Source of the DNA: Acidovorax sp.
GTDB lineage: Bacteria > Pseudomonadota > Gammaproteobacteria > Burkholderiales > Burkholderiaceae_C
Direction: 5' to 3'
DNA length: 64,000 nucleotides
Assembly (NCBI RefSeq): GCF_016783915.1
Contig: NZ_JADHVT010000006.1
Location: forward strand, 1 to 64,000
Shown here: positions 43,459 to 54,566 of the stretch, in pieces
Layout: every line of letters begins with the position of its first letter
How positions within the stretch are numbered: the first letter of the stretch is position 1
Notes under the pieces: generated by a model
What the model was told of the DNA's origin: nothing
Database searches by the model: none
What the model saw: only the letters and a program-made list of their open reading frames with translations
Translations under genes and position numbers: made by a program

Positions 43459-44247
43459 TCAAGAGGCCCCTAGCAATCGGGACATGAGGCCGCGCTTTTT
43501 GCCTCCTGCGGCAGCCTGCACCAGCAGCACGCTCACGTTATCACGACCGCCGTTGGCGTTGGCGGTGTCAATGAGCAGTGTCGCTTTTTCCTCCAAAGGC
43601 ATGGGCGCCCGCACCAGCTCCGCCAGGTCCGAATCGGACACCATGTCGGTGAGCCCATCGGAGCACAGCAGGAACAGATCATTCGGCGCCACCTGGAACT
43701 CGTTGACTTCCATCAGCACATTGGGCTCCACCCCCAGGGCCCGCGTCACAAGGTTGCGGTTGGCAGAAAGCGCTGCCTGCTGGGAAGTCAGCAACCCCGC
43801 ATCCACCTGCTCCTGCAGCCAGGAATGGTCACGGGTGATTTGCTGCAAGGCGCCATCGCGCAGCCGATAGCAGCGCGAATCTCCAATGTGCCCCAGGATC
43901 AGGCGGCTACCTTGGAACACGGCAACCACCAGCGTGGTGCCCATGCCCGCGTATTGGGGATTGGAAAGGGAGGCCCCCAAAATGGCGTGGTTGGCATTTT
44001 CAACACAAATTTCGAGCGCGCGGCGCACATCGGTGGACTGCGGGCTGGTTCCGGCCTGGGCCAGCCAACGGGCCATTTCAGTGCGGATGAAGGTGGTGGC
44101 CATGCCGCTGGCCACTTCGCCGGCGTTGTAGCCGCCCATTCCATCGGCCAGGATGGCGACCTGTGCGTCGCGGTCGACAGCCACCGCGTCTTCGTTATTG
44201 GAACGCACACGTCCCTTATCGGTCCGCGCAAAAAATTCGTAGGTCAT
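43459..44247 (-). CDS. PP2C-family Ser/Thr protein phosphatase
   Basis: This 262-aa Mn/Mg-dependent phosphatase (Stp/PppA type) removes phosphate added by the neighbouring kinase. Metal-site motifs are present: GRVRSNNEDAVAVD, VAILADGMGGYNAGEVASGM, LGHIGDSRCYRLRDG, RDHSW, LFLLCSDGLTDMVSDSDL and GGRDNVSVLLV. ATG 44247 (MTYEFFARTDKGRVRSNNED) was preferred over the longer frame to 44298, which overlaps the kinase. It lies 16 bp downstream of the kinase stop. Confidence 0.93.
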   Translation of the reverse strand: MTYEFFARTDKGRVRSNNEDAVAVDRDAQVAILADGMGGYNAGEVASGMATTFIRTEMARWLAQAGTSPQSTDVRRALEICVENANHAILGASLSNPQYAGMGTTLVVAVFQGSRLILGHIGDSRCYRLRDGALQQITRDHSWLQEQVDAGLLTSQQAALSANRNLVTRALGVEPNVLMEVNEFQVAPNDLFLLCSDGLTDMVSDSDLAELVRAPMPLEEKATLLIDTANANGGRDNVSVLLVQAAAGGKKRGLMSRLLGAS

Positions 44248-44263
44248 GGATGTGGGGCGTGCG

Positions 44264-46924
44264 TCATGGGGCGCCAGAAATTGGCGGGGCTGCCGCACCC
44301 CGCACAGCGGGTGGCTCCATCACGGTTTCCTGAAAATCCGCCATTTCTTGCCCTGTTGCATCGCGGTCCGCATCATAGACGACTGGTTCAGGGCTAAATG
44401 TGGCATTGCCTGCCATGGCCTGCCGCAGATCCGCCGCGAACTGCCGCCCAGTCTGATAGCGCGCCTCTGGGCGCTTTTGCAACGCCAGAGCCACGACCCT
44501 GGCCACAGCGGCTGAGAGTTCGGGGCGCAGCTGACGCACATCGGGCGCCTCCACGCTGGCGATCTTGTGCATCAGTTCGGTCATGGACGCCCCCCGCAGC
44601 GGCAGCGTGCCCGTCAGCAGCTGGAAGAGGGTAATGCCCAGCGAATAGAGGTCTGAACGCCCATCGACCTTCTTTCCGGCCAGTTGCTCGGGGGACATGA
44701 AGCTGGGCGTACCCAGAACCAGCCCCGTGCGAGTCTTGCTCGAATCCGTGATGCGCGCAATGCCGAAGTCCGTCACCTTGACCGCATCAGTCCCGCCATC
44801 AAACATGATGTTGGCAGGCTTGATGTCGCGGTGCACGACGTTGTGAGCATGGGCATAGTCCAGTGCGTCCGCCACCCGGGCCGCGATGGAGAGCGCAGTG
44901 GGTACTGGCAGCAAACCGTCCTGACCGCAGGCATGGGTCAGGTCCTGACCCTTGAGGAACTCCATGGCGATGTAGGCAAGGTCATGCTCCTCGCCCGCGT
45001 CAAAAATGGTGACGATGTTCGGGTGCTGCAATCGGCCAGCAGTTTCGGCCTCGCGGAAGAACCGGGCGCGCGCGTCAATCAAGGCGTCGCCTTCAAACTC
45101 CTGCCCCAAGGCCAGCGTCTTAATGGCCACCACCCGGCCAATCTTTGGATCGCGCCCCAGATAAACCACCCCCATCGCGCCTTTGCCAATTTCGCGGTCA
45201 ATCTGGTAGCGTCCCAGCATGGGCACGCCGACGGTGGCGTCGCCTGGTAGCCGGGGAGTTCCGGGGCTGGCATGCGGCACAGAGTCCGCCACTCCCAGCG
45301 GAGCTTGCGCAATACTTTGGGCCTGAGCCCTAGCGCGCTTGTAGCGGCTTCGCACGTCCTTGTATTGACGGTCATGGCGCAGGATGTGTTCGTATACCGC
45401 CTGGGCCTTGGCGAATTGGCGCTTGCGCTCAAAATCCTCCGCCAGATGGTAAAGATTGTCTAGCAGCGCGCCGCTGGCAGGTACCTTGCGCAGGCGCTCA
45501 AAGGCCATATCCAGTTGACCTTGGCCCTGAAGGGCCAGGCCCATCATCCGGTCAGCCTCGGCGGCTTCCGCAGAACGCCCGGACGCTTCGCCCTGCCGTC
45601 CGCGGTGCAAAAGCGCCACCACGGTCGCACCTGCCAGTACGGCAAGAACAGGCAACAACAACGGAACCCAAAAGCCTCCATAACGCAGCAGGGTCCATTC
45701 GGCGGTGACAGCGGCCAGCACAAGCGCGGCCCCCACCCCCACACCAACAGGGCGCGCCAGACGCGGCGCCAACAGCACTACATACAAAACCACCAGCGCC
45801 AAAACCAGCCAAAAAATGGGCATGGCCCAGCCGGGCTCCATCACCCCCAGCCCGAGGCGAATGGACGACAAGGTTTGCGCCAACACTTCCACGGGATAGA
45901 CAGCGCGCCCCCCCCACTGCGCCGCTGGGGCGCCCAGCGTTTCCGTCACTTCGCCAACCAGCACAATCTTGCCCTGGAGACTGCTGGCAGGCGTGGTTCC
46001 ATCGAGCACGCCGGCGGCCGACAGCATAGGGAAGGTTCCCACTCCATCGCCAGCGACCTGCCAGCGGGGACGCAGCACGGCGGCTGCATTCGTGGGAATG
46101 CTAAGCCCCCCCAGCCGCAGCCCCGCAGGCGCATCCGCCACGCGGAGATCACCCAACCCCAGATGCAGGCTGTGTTGCGCCGCCAGCAACGCCAAGGACG
46201 GGACCCCGACGCTGTCGTAGCGAAGAAGCAGCGGAATTTGGCGCACACGGCCATCCTGGTCGGGCTCTGCATACACATGGCCCACGCCAGCCGCCACCGC
46301 GCCCAACGACACGATGGGGTGCTGAGCAGACTGTAAGGGGGTCACAGCAGCACCCGGGTCGGGTACCGTGCTGCGACGCACGTACGATGGCAGGGGTGTA
46401 GAAGCCCCGCTGCTTTCATAGCGCGAGGCCAAGAAAACGTTGCCCGCCTGCTGGATGGCGGCTGCCAGACGCGCATCGCCGTCGAGCGCAGCTTCCGCCT
46501 CCCCCACCAAACGCCCCAGCTCGGCCGTCAATGCGGCTCCCTCAGGTGCAGCGGCAAGGGTTTCGCGGATTTTTCTCAGGTAGCCCAGGCTCCTGTCGTT
46601 CTGGGGCTGTGTGAATGTGGGGGTGTAAACAACGGTTTGAGCGCCAGCTGCTGACAGGCGATCAATCAGGCGCGCGTGAATGTCACGAGACCAGGGCCAC
46701 GGCCCCACTGAGGCAAGACTGGCATCGTCAATGCCTACAATCACCACGTCGGCCAACGGGGCGGGCGACGAGGTGCGGACGGCGGCGTCGTAGAGCTTGT
46801 GTTCGAGCGACAGCGATGCGCCAGTGTCCACACACATGCCCGCTACGGCCAGTGCCACCAATCCGCCCCAAAAGCCATCGGTACGCCACCCATCCATCCG
46901 CCGCGCCGAGGTTTTTCGTCCCAC
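44264..46924 (-). CDS. CHASE2-domain transmembrane Ser/Thr protein kinase
   Basis: This is an 886-aa kinase, first gene of the signalling operon. A TM helix near residue 25 is followed by an extracytoplasmic CHASE2 domain (~40-360; VVIVGIDDASLASVGPWPWS), three TM helices (~380-455), a helical TPR-like linker, then a Hanks-type kinase domain (~570-830). Kinase motifs are GKGAMGVVYLG, Lys in VVAIKTLA, HRDIKPANIMF, DFGIA and the APE-equivalent FMSPEQLAGKK. The C-terminal tail is Pro/Ala-rich with a Thr (QETVMEPP). The start is GTG 46924; ATG 46897 is an alternative. The 236 bp upstream should carry the promoter, but no clear -35/-10 stands out. Confidence 0.92.
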   Translation of the reverse strand: MGRKTSARRMDGWRTDGFWGGLVALAVAGMCVDTGASLSLEHKLYDAAVRTSSPAPLADVVIVGIDDASLASVGPWPWSRDIHARLIDRLSAAGAQTVVYTPTFTQPQNDRSLGYLRKIRETLAAAPEGAALTAELGRLVGEAEAALDGDARLAAAIQQAGNVFLASRYESSGASTPLPSYVRRSTVPDPGAAVTPLQSAQHPIVSLGAVAAGVGHVYAEPDQDGRVRQIPLLLRYDSVGVPSLALLAAQHSLHLGLGDLRVADAPAGLRLGGLSIPTNAAAVLRPRWQVAGDGVGTFPMLSAAGVLDGTTPASSLQGKIVLVGEVTETLGAPAAQWGGRAVYPVEVLAQTLSSIRLGLGVMEPGWAMPIFWLVLALVVLYVVLLAPRLARPVGVGVGAALVLAAVTAEWTLLRYGGFWVPLLLPVLAVLAGATVVALLHRGRQGEASGRSAEAAEADRMMGLALQGQGQLDMAFERLRKVPASGALLDNLYHLAEDFERKRQFAKAQAVYEHILRHDRQYKDVRSRYKRARAQAQSIAQAPLGVADSVPHASPGTPRLPGDATVGVPMLGRYQIDREIGKGAMGVVYLGRDPKIGRVVAIKTLALGQEFEGDALIDARARFFREAETAGRLQHPNIVTIFDAGEEHDLAYIAMEFLKGQDLTHACGQDGLLPVPTALSIAARVADALDYAHAHNVVHRDIKPANIMFDGGTDAVKVTDFGIARITDSSKTRTGLVLGTPSFMSPEQLAGKKVDGRSDLYSLGITLFQLLTGTLPLRGASMTELMHKIASVEAPDVRQLRPELSAAVARVVALALQKRPEARYQTGRQFAADLRQAMAGNATFSPEPVVYDADRDATGQEMADFQETVMEPPAVRGAAAPPISGAP

Positions 46925-47160
46925 TTGCTGTTATTCCACTCAGTATTGGGTGGGTTTCAAGCAATAACCGCGCCCATCAAGTCCCGGGTGTCAGGACGGC
47001 TGAAAAGTGGGGATTTGCAGCGAATGGGCAGCGGGGGTGGAGTTACCTGTCGTTCTTGTCACGCAACCCGGGGACCGGACGCTACCGCCATGCCATTTTT
47101 GTCACTCGCTGGCCCACAAGAGGTGTTGTCCCGGCGTGCAAGCCCCCCCGGTTGCAACCC

Positions 47161-47847
47161 TCAGGTGGCGGATCCTCTGTTCGATCCCTTGCGCCAAAAC
47201 TTGCCCACGCCCACCACCAGCGCGGCGCCCAGCGCAGCAGCTACATAGTGCAACGCGGGGTGCGCCACAGCGTAGTCATGCAAGATGGCATCGCTGGCGA
47301 TGGTTTCTCCACCCACCCAGCCAATCAGCGCAGCGCCCAGCACCACAATGACGGGGAAACGCTCCATGAGCTTGATCATGAGGGTGCTGCCGAAAATCAC
47401 CAGCGGGATACTGATGGCCAAGCCCAACACCAGCAGGACCACGTTGCCCTGGGCTGCGGCCGCCACGGCGATCACGTTGTCCAGGCTCATCACCAGGTCG
47501 GCAATGAGGATGGTGCGGACTGCGGCCATCAGGCTGCCATAGGTTTTGGACTCGCCCTCGTCCTCCTCGTCGTCGCTGAGCAGCTGGAAACCAATCCACA
47601 GCAGTAGGCAACCGCCCACGATCTGCAGGAACGACAGCTCCAGCAGCTTGGCAGCCACAACGGTCAACAAAATCCGCAAGACCACGGCGGCGCCGGAGCC
47701 CCAGAACACGGCTTTCTTTTGCTGATGAGGGGGGAGGGACCGGGCGGCCAGCGCGATGACCACCGCGTTATCGCCCGAAAGAATGATGTTGATCCAGACG
47801 ATCTTCACCAGGCCGATCCAAAAATCGGCGCTTTGCAGAAACTCCAT
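47161..47847 (-). CDS. TerC family integral membrane protein (paralogue without riboswitch)
   Basis: This is a 228-aa membrane protein with about seven helices. TerC motifs are NIILSGDNAVVIALAARSLP and DLVMSLDNVIAVAAAAQ. An acidic cytoplasmic loop, LLSDDEEDEGESK, sits between helices 3 and 4. ATG 47847 has GGAG at -10; a GTG at 47859 is in frame. Unlike the TerC gene at 29595, its leader holds no yybP-ykoY motif; a hairpin (47874-47913) separates it from sucD. The metal is unknown; Mn2+ is likely by family. Confidence 0.9.
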   Translation of the reverse strand: MEFLQSADFWIGLVKIVWINIILSGDNAVVIALAARSLPPHQQKKAVFWGSGAAVVLRILLTVVAAKLLELSFLQIVGGCLLLWIGFQLLSDDEEDEGESKTYGSLMAAVRTILIADLVMSLDNVIAVAAAAQGNVVLLVLGLAISIPLVIFGSTLMIKLMERFPVIVVLGAALIGWVGGETIASDAILHDYAVAHPALHYVAAALGAALVVGVGKFWRKGSNRGSAT

Positions 47848-47873
47848 GACTGACTCCACTGTTATGAATGCAA

Positions 47874-47913
47874 GAAGCGCCCGGAACCTGAGTTCCGAGC
47901 GCTTCTCTTTTTG
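47874..47913. terminator. Hairpin between sucD and terC paralogue
   Basis: GAAGCGC-CC-GGAAC-CTGA-GTTCC-GA-GCGCTTC folds into a long stem with a small internal mismatch; the plus strand continues TCTTTTTG. For the minus-strand sucCD transcript the following bases are TTGCATT, a weak U-tract. It may reduce read-through in either direction. Confidence 0.6.
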
Positions 47914-47991
47914 TAGGAGCCGCCAGTCTAGCGGTCTGTGCCGCGCACCGCGTCCGTAATTGTGCTTACGGACGGGACGGCGACAGCCAGC

Positions 47992-48888
47992 TTACTTCAG
48001 CTGGGCCTTGAGCAACTTGCCCAGTTCCGAAGGGTTGCGGGTGATGATGAAACCCGACTCTTCCATGATGGCCAGCTTGGCATCGGCCGTATCGGCGCCG
48101 CCAGAGATCAGCGCGCCAGCGTGGCCCATGCGCTTGCCGGGAGGGGCCGTGACGCCAGCGATGAAGCCCACGATGGGCTTCTTCATGTTGGCCTTGCACC
48201 ACTGGGCGGCTTCGGCTTCGTCCGGGCCGCCGATTTCGCCAATCATGATCACGGCGTCGGTGTCGGGATCGTCGTTGAAAGCCTTCATCACGTCGATGTG
48301 CTTGAGACCGTTGATGGGGTCGCCACCAATGCCCACAGCGCTCGACTGGCCCAGGCCGACTTCGGTCAGCATGGCCACGGCTTCGTACGTCAGCGTACCC
48401 GAACGGGACACCACGCCGATGCGACCCTTGCGATGGATGTGACCGGGCATGATGCCGATCTTGATTTCGTCCGGCGTGATCAGGCCGGGGCAGTTGGGGC
48501 CCAGCAGCAAGGTCTTCTTGCCGCCGGCAGCTTCCTTGGCCTTCATCTTGTTGCGCACCATCAGCATGTCCTTGACCGGAATGCCTTCGGTGATGCAAAT
48601 GGCCATATCCAGGTCGGCTTCGACAGCTTCCCAGATGGCGTCAGCAGCGCCTGCGGGTGGCACATAGATCACCGACACGGTGGCGCCGGTCTGCTGGGCG
48701 GCTTCCTTGACGGAGGCATAGATCGGGATGTTGAAGATCGACTCGCCCGCCTTCTTGGGGTTCACGCCCGCCACGAAGCAGTTCTTGCCGTTCGCGTATT
48801 CCTGGCACTTTTCGGTGTGAAATTGGCCAGTCTTGCCCGTGATGCCCTGGGTGATGACCTTGGTGTCTTTGTTGATGTAGATCGACAT
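47992..48888 (-). CDS. sucD: Succinyl-CoA synthetase alpha subunit
   Basis: This 298-aa subunit of the TCA-cycle enzyme converts succinyl-CoA to succinate with ATP/GTP formation. Conserved parts are the CoA-binding [58 protein letters not shown] and the phosphohistidine loop [19 protein letters not shown]. It starts 15 bp after the sucC stop; the two form an operon. Confidence 0.98.
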   Translation of the reverse strand: MSIYINKDTKVITQGITGKTGQFHTEKCQEYANGKNCFVAGVNPKKAGESIFNIPIYASVKEAAQQTGATVSVIYVPPAGAADAIWEAVEADLDMAICITEGIPVKDMLMVRNKMKAKEAAGGKKTLLLGPNCPGLITPDEIKIGIMPGHIHRKGRIGVVSRSGTLTYEAVAMLTEVGLGQSSAVGIGGDPINGLKHIDVMKAFNDDPDTDAVIMIGEIGGPDEAEAAQWCKANMKKPIVGFIAGVTAPPGKRMGHAGALISGGADTADAKLAIMEESGFIITRNPSELGKLLKAQLK

Positions 48889-48903
48889 GTGTGTTCTCCG
48901 GGC

Positions 48904-50064
<1,161 letters not shown>

Positions 50065-50270
50065 GAGGTCTCTCTCAGGGAAGGGTGGTAGTTACCCGTT
50101 TACCATGAACAGATGTCTGGCCGCGGGCTTGGGACATGGCAACCCGCGACTGTATCATGCTGCAACGCACCATCCTTGTGCCTAACTTACACCCTGGGCT
50201 GGCCTGATAGCCTTCCCATCTCCCCTTTTCTATCCGGCAGACGCTGCCACCTTTTTGCAGGAGCACCTCC

Positions 50271-51203
50271 ATGTCCAAAGTCTTTATTGATGGCGAAGCC
50301 GGTACCACGGGCCTGCAGATCCGCGAGCGCCTGCAGGCCATGCCGCAGATCGAGCTGGTCAGCATTGCGCCCGAGTTGCGCAAAGACCCGGCCGCCAAGC
50401 GCGACCTGATCGCCGGTGTGGATCTGGTGGTGCTGTGCCTGCACGACGACGCAGCACGTGACACCGTGGCCATGGTGGACGAGATCGAGCGCACCTCTGG
50501 CCGCAAGGTCAAGGTGATCGACGCCAGCACAGCCCACCGCACGGCCGATGGCTGGGTGTACGGGTTTCCAGAACTTGCAGCATCGCAGACGCAAGCGGTG
50601 AGCGACGCCACGCGTGTGTCCAACCCCGGCTGCTACGCCACCGGTGCCATCGCCATGTTGCGCCCGCTGGTCGACGCGGGCCTGATTCCTGCGGACTACC
50701 CATTGAGCCTGCCCTCTGTCTCGGGCTACTCCGGCGGCGGCCGCACCATGATCGAAGCCTACGAGGCAGGCACTGCAGCGCCGTATGAAGCCTATGCCCT
50801 GGGCCTGACGCACAAGCACATTCCCGAGATCCTGCGCTACACAGGGCTCACACGCCGCCCGGTGTTCATCCCTGCGGTGGGCAACTTCCGCCAGGGCATG
50901 CTGGTGCAGATGCCGCTGCACCTGGACCTGTTGCCCGGAGCCCCCAAGGCCAGCGACCTGCACGACGCGCTGGCGGGTCACTACAGCCGCACCAACACGC
51001 CCGAGCAGTGGGTCAGCGTGCTGCCGCCCACCGACGATTTGAAGCTGGCGGCCGACACGCTGACCGACACCAACAAGCTGGAGCTGCGCGTGTTTGCCAA
51101 CGAGCAGTACCGGCAGGCCGTGGTCATTGCGCGTCTGGACAACCTGGGCAAGGGCGCCAGTGGCGCTGCAGTGCAGAACCTACAATTGATGCTGGGCCTG
51201 TAA
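50271..51203 (+). CDS. argC: N-acetyl-gamma-glutamyl-phosphate reductase, type 2
   Basis: This 310-aa enzyme of arginine biosynthesis reduces N-acetylglutamyl phosphate with NADPH. The short form (type 2) begins [20 protein letters not shown]. The nucleophilic Cys is in [19 protein letters not shown], and the catalytic His is expected in [16 protein letters not shown] lies before ATG 50271. No other arg gene is adjacent. Confidence 0.96.
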   Translation: MSKVFIDGEAGTTGLQIRERLQAMPQIELVSIAPELRKDPAAKRDLIAGVDLVVLCLHDDAARDTVAMVDEIERTSGRKVKVIDASTAHRTADGWVYGFPELAASQTQAVSDATRVSNPGCYATGAIAMLRPLVDAGLIPADYPLSLPSVSGYSGGGRTMIEAYEAGTAAPYEAYALGLTHKHIPEILRYTGLTRRPVFIPAVGNFRQGMLVQMPLHLDLLPGAPKASDLHDALAGHYSRTNTPEQWVSVLPPTDDLKLAADTLTDTNKLELRVFANEQYRQAVVIARLDNLGKGASGAAVQNLQLMLGL

Positions 51204-51257
51204 CCATTCAAGGGGCGTCACCAAGCGGGGCCGATGCCCCGCTTGCTGGTGGTGCGC

Positions 51258-51716
51258 TCAGCCCTCGTCAGACTCGTCGGCGCCCAGCACCGCGCGCCGC
51301 ACCACATCGCCTGAGAACCCCCGCACCAGCAAAAACCGCATGTGTTTGGCGCGGGTTTGTGGATCTGCGGCGGGCTCGCCAAACTTGCGGCGCCACACCT
51401 CGCGGGCACGCTCCAGCTCGCTGGCTTGCAACTGGGCCACTGCTTGCTGCACGGCCTCTGCCCCCAACCCCTTGGACTGCAGCTCTTGCCGGATGCGCGC
51501 CGCACCCAGGCGCCCAGCGCGCCGGTGCAACACCGACTCCACCACGCGCGCCTCGCTGATGAAGTCCTTGGCCTGCAGGTCGTCCAGCACCGCAGCCAGG
51601 TCTTCGCCCTCCTGCACATGGGGCGCAAGCTTGCGCTGCAACTCGGCGCGCGAATGCTCCCGCTGGCTCAGCAGCCGCAGCGCACGGCCTTTGAGCGAAA
51701 GCGCGGTGAACCCCAT
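51258..51716 (-). CDS. recX: Recombination regulatory protein RecX
   Basis: This 152-aa modulator binds and inhibits RecA filaments. The three helical RecX repeats are seen: LKGRALRLLSQREHSRAELQ, DDLQAKDFISEARVVESVLH and RIRQELQSKGLGAEAVQQAV, with RAKHMRFLLVRGFSGDVVRR at the end. It lies 84 bp downstream of recA, as in many proteobacteria. That gap contains a repeat forming a 13-bp hairpin (51746-51774), which may set the recA:recX ratio. Confidence 0.95.
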   Translation of the reverse strand: MGFTALSLKGRALRLLSQREHSRAELQRKLAPHVQEGEDLAAVLDDLQAKDFISEARVVESVLHRRAGRLGAARIRQELQSKGLGAEAVQQAVAQLQASELERAREVWRRKFGEPAADPQTRAKHMRFLLVRGFSGDVVRRAVLGADESDEG

Positions 51717-51728
51717 GACTGGCCAAAT

Positions 51729-51784
51729 GCTATATTTTTAGCAGCTACAGGTGCATATGGAATATGCGCCTGTAGCCTATTTAC
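51729..51784 (+). repeat. Dispersed palindromic repeat copy D, between recA and recX
   Basis: The segment begins GCTATATTTTTAGCAGCTAC and aligns with the copy at 60849 through AGCAGCT and GTGCATATG-AAT. Within it TACAGGTGCATAT-GGA-ATATGCGCCTGTA (51746-51774) makes a 13-bp stem with one G-U pair and a 3-nt loop. It is transcribed as part of recA-recX mRNA and could act as a partial terminator or processing site. Confidence 0.78.
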
Positions 51785-51800
51785 CTTCAGAGGCTCGATA

Positions 51801-52877
<1,077 letters not shown>

Positions 52878-52897
52878 GAGAAACTCCTTGAAAAACA

Positions 52898-52948
52898 ACA
52901 GGTTGGATGCTTGCATCGCTCTGCGGTTAATCACAGGCTGGATGCTTG
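52898..52948. repeat. Direct repeat in the recA leader
   Basis: ACAGGTTGGATGCTTG (52898-52913) and ACAGGCTGGATGCTTG (52933-52948) match at 15 of 16 positions, 35 bp apart. The distal copy overlaps the LexA-like box. This may be a duplicated regulatory site or a fossil duplication of the promoter region. Confidence 0.6.
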
Positions 52949-52955
52949 AACAGTA
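52938..52955 (-). promoter_or_regulatory. LexA-like SOS box of recA
   Basis: The minus strand reads TACTGTTCAAGCATCCAG, i.e. CTGT-N8-CCAG against the LexA consensus CTGT-N8-ACAG, with the preferred TA before CTGT. It lies 61-78 bp before the recA start, a normal distance for SOS control. Confidence 0.75.
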
Positions 52956-53017
52956 GTTTATGCGAGCAATGAAATCCAGATAAAGCGATTTTTAGTCAGT
53001 TTGCCTGACAATATCGC

Positions 53018-53539
53018 ATGGCCGATTTTTCTCCAGCCGCCCCCCTTGCCACGCCCGCCCCGGGGTCTGGCGACCGCTGGCGCCAGACCCACCTGGGCCG
53101 CCTGATGGGCAGCGCCCTGCGCCGCTTCGACGCGCGGGTACTGCAGCTCATGGCGCGCAATGTGGAGGTGCCGCTGGCGCTGTCCAACCTGGCGGCACGC
53201 GACCAGGTGACGGCTGCACACGTGCACATCACCCGGCACCTGGCCTTGCAGGGCGACCGGTTGACCGACCTGGCCCAGCGCGCGGGCATGACCAAGCAGG
53301 CCATGGCCAACCTGGTGGACCAGTGCGAGGCCTGGGGGCTGGTCACGCGCCAGGCCGACCCGCTGGATGCGCGGGCGCGCCGCGTGTGCTTCACGCCCAC
53401 CGGCCTGGCGTGGCTGCAAGCGTTCCGGGATGCAGTGGCGCAGGCCGAGGCGGAGTTCCGCGCCGAGGTGGGCCATGACGTGGCCACCGTGGTAGCCATT
53501 GGGCTGGAGGCCTATGCGGGCGGCGATACGGGTGCCTGA
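53018..53539 (+). CDS. MarR-family transcriptional regulator
   Basis: This 173-aa winged-helix regulator has the core HVHITRHLALQGDRLTDLAQ, then the recognition helix TKQAMANLVDQCEAWGLVTR and the wing DPLDARARRVCFTPTGLAWL. It is not next to an obvious target operon; recA is divergent. Its 3' end overlaps the convergent LysR gene by 28 bp (53512-53539). Confidence 0.9.
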   Translation: MADFSPAAPLATPAPGSGDRWRQTHLGRLMGSALRRFDARVLQLMARNVEVPLALSNLAARDQVTAAHVHITRHLALQGDRLTDLAQRAGMTKQAMANLVDQCEAWGLVTRQADPLDARARRVCFTPTGLAWLQAFRDAVAQAEAEFRAEVGHDVATVVAIGLEAYAGGDTGA

Positions 53540-54459
53540 GCCCCCATTGGCTCGGCGCAGGCCAGCAGCCATTCCCTGAAGCACTGCAGCGCGTGCAGCT
53601 GCGTGCGGCCTTCGGGGTAGCAGAACCAGTAGCCCACATCACTCCGGTAACCGCCGCGCAGGTCGGCATCGGGCAGGGGCTCGCGCACCAGGCCTGCCGT
53701 GATTTCATCCTGCACCAGGCAGCGCGGCACCAACGCCAGGCCCATGCCCGCCATCACGGCGCGGATCATGGTCTGGAACTGGTCGAACTGCGGCCCGGCC
53801 AGCGGGTCGATGAGGCCCGCCACCCCATGCGTCTCGCTCCAGCGCAGCCAGCCCTCGGGCACGGTCACGTGGCGCAGCAGGGTGTAGCTGGCTACGTCGC
53901 GCGGGGTGTGGATGGGCCAGTCGGCCACCTTGGTGCGGGGGGCGATCAGCGCCACCTCGTTGCCTGTGATGTGGTGGGCGTGCGCGCCGGGCCAGTGGCC
54001 GTCGCCGAACAGGATGGCGCAGTCCAGCTCGGGGCGGGTGAAGTCGTAGCTGTGCACATAAGGCACAAAGTGCAGCGTGATTTGCGGGTGCTGCTGCTGG
54101 AACTGCGGCAGGCGTGGGATGAGCCATTTGGCCGCAAACGTGGGCAGGCTGGACAGGTGCAGCGCCCCCCCACCGTCATCGCTGGTGATCAGTTCCAGCG
54201 TGGCGGCCTCCAGCTGCGCCAGCACGCCACGCACCGCCTTTTCGTAGCGCTCGCCGGCGGGGGTGAGCGCCAGGCGCTTGCGGCTGCGCTCGAACAGCGG
54301 CACGCCCACCCAGGTCTCCAGTTCCTTGACCTGTTTGCTGACCGCGCTTTGGGTGAGGTGCAGGGCCTCGGCCGCGCGGGACACCCCGCCGAACCGCGTC
54401 ACCGTGGAAAAAGCCCGCAGCAGGTGAACGGGTGGCGAGAGGCGGCGAAGAGATGACAT
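53512..54459 (-). CDS. LysR-family regulator, GcvA-like
   Basis: This 315-aa regulator has the N-terminal HTH LLRAFSTVTRFGGVSRAAEA, then LHLTQSAVSKQVKELETWVG, then VPLFERSRKRLALT. The effector domain with SSLPTFAAKWLIPRLPQFQQ is GcvA/AmpR-like. It is divergent from the Bug-type receptor gene across 107 bp carrying a T-N11-A palindrome (54476-54490), so it probably controls that gene and itself. Confidence 0.92.
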   Translation of the reverse strand: MSSLRRLSPPVHLLRAFSTVTRFGGVSRAAEALHLTQSAVSKQVKELETWVGVPLFERSRKRLALTPAGERYEKAVRGVLAQLEAATLELITSDDGGGALHLSSLPTFAAKWLIPRLPQFQQQHPQITLHFVPYVHSYDFTRPELDCAILFGDGHWPGAHAHHITGNEVALIAPRTKVADWPIHTPRDVASYTLLRHVTVPEGWLRWSETHGVAGLIDPLAGPQFDQFQTMIRAVMAGMGLALVPRCLVQDEITAGLVREPLPDADLRGGYRSDVGYWFCYPEGRTQLHALQCFREWLLACAEPMGAQAPVSPPA

Positions 54460-54475
54460 AGTAAGTAATCAAATC

Positions 54476-54490
54476 ATTCCAAATAGGAAT
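54476..54490. promoter_or_regulatory. LysR-type T-N11-A palindrome
   Basis: ATTCC-AAATA-GGAAT is a perfect 5-bp dyad with a 5-bp centre containing T-N11-A, 17 bp before the lysR start and in the divergent promoter region. It fits a LysR recognition site. Confidence 0.72.
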
Positions 54491-54566
54491 GTTATCAGGC
54501 ATATCCATTGCTTGGTAGAGCGCATTGAATCCTTTAACCTCAATGCAACCCATAGGAGAAACGCCC

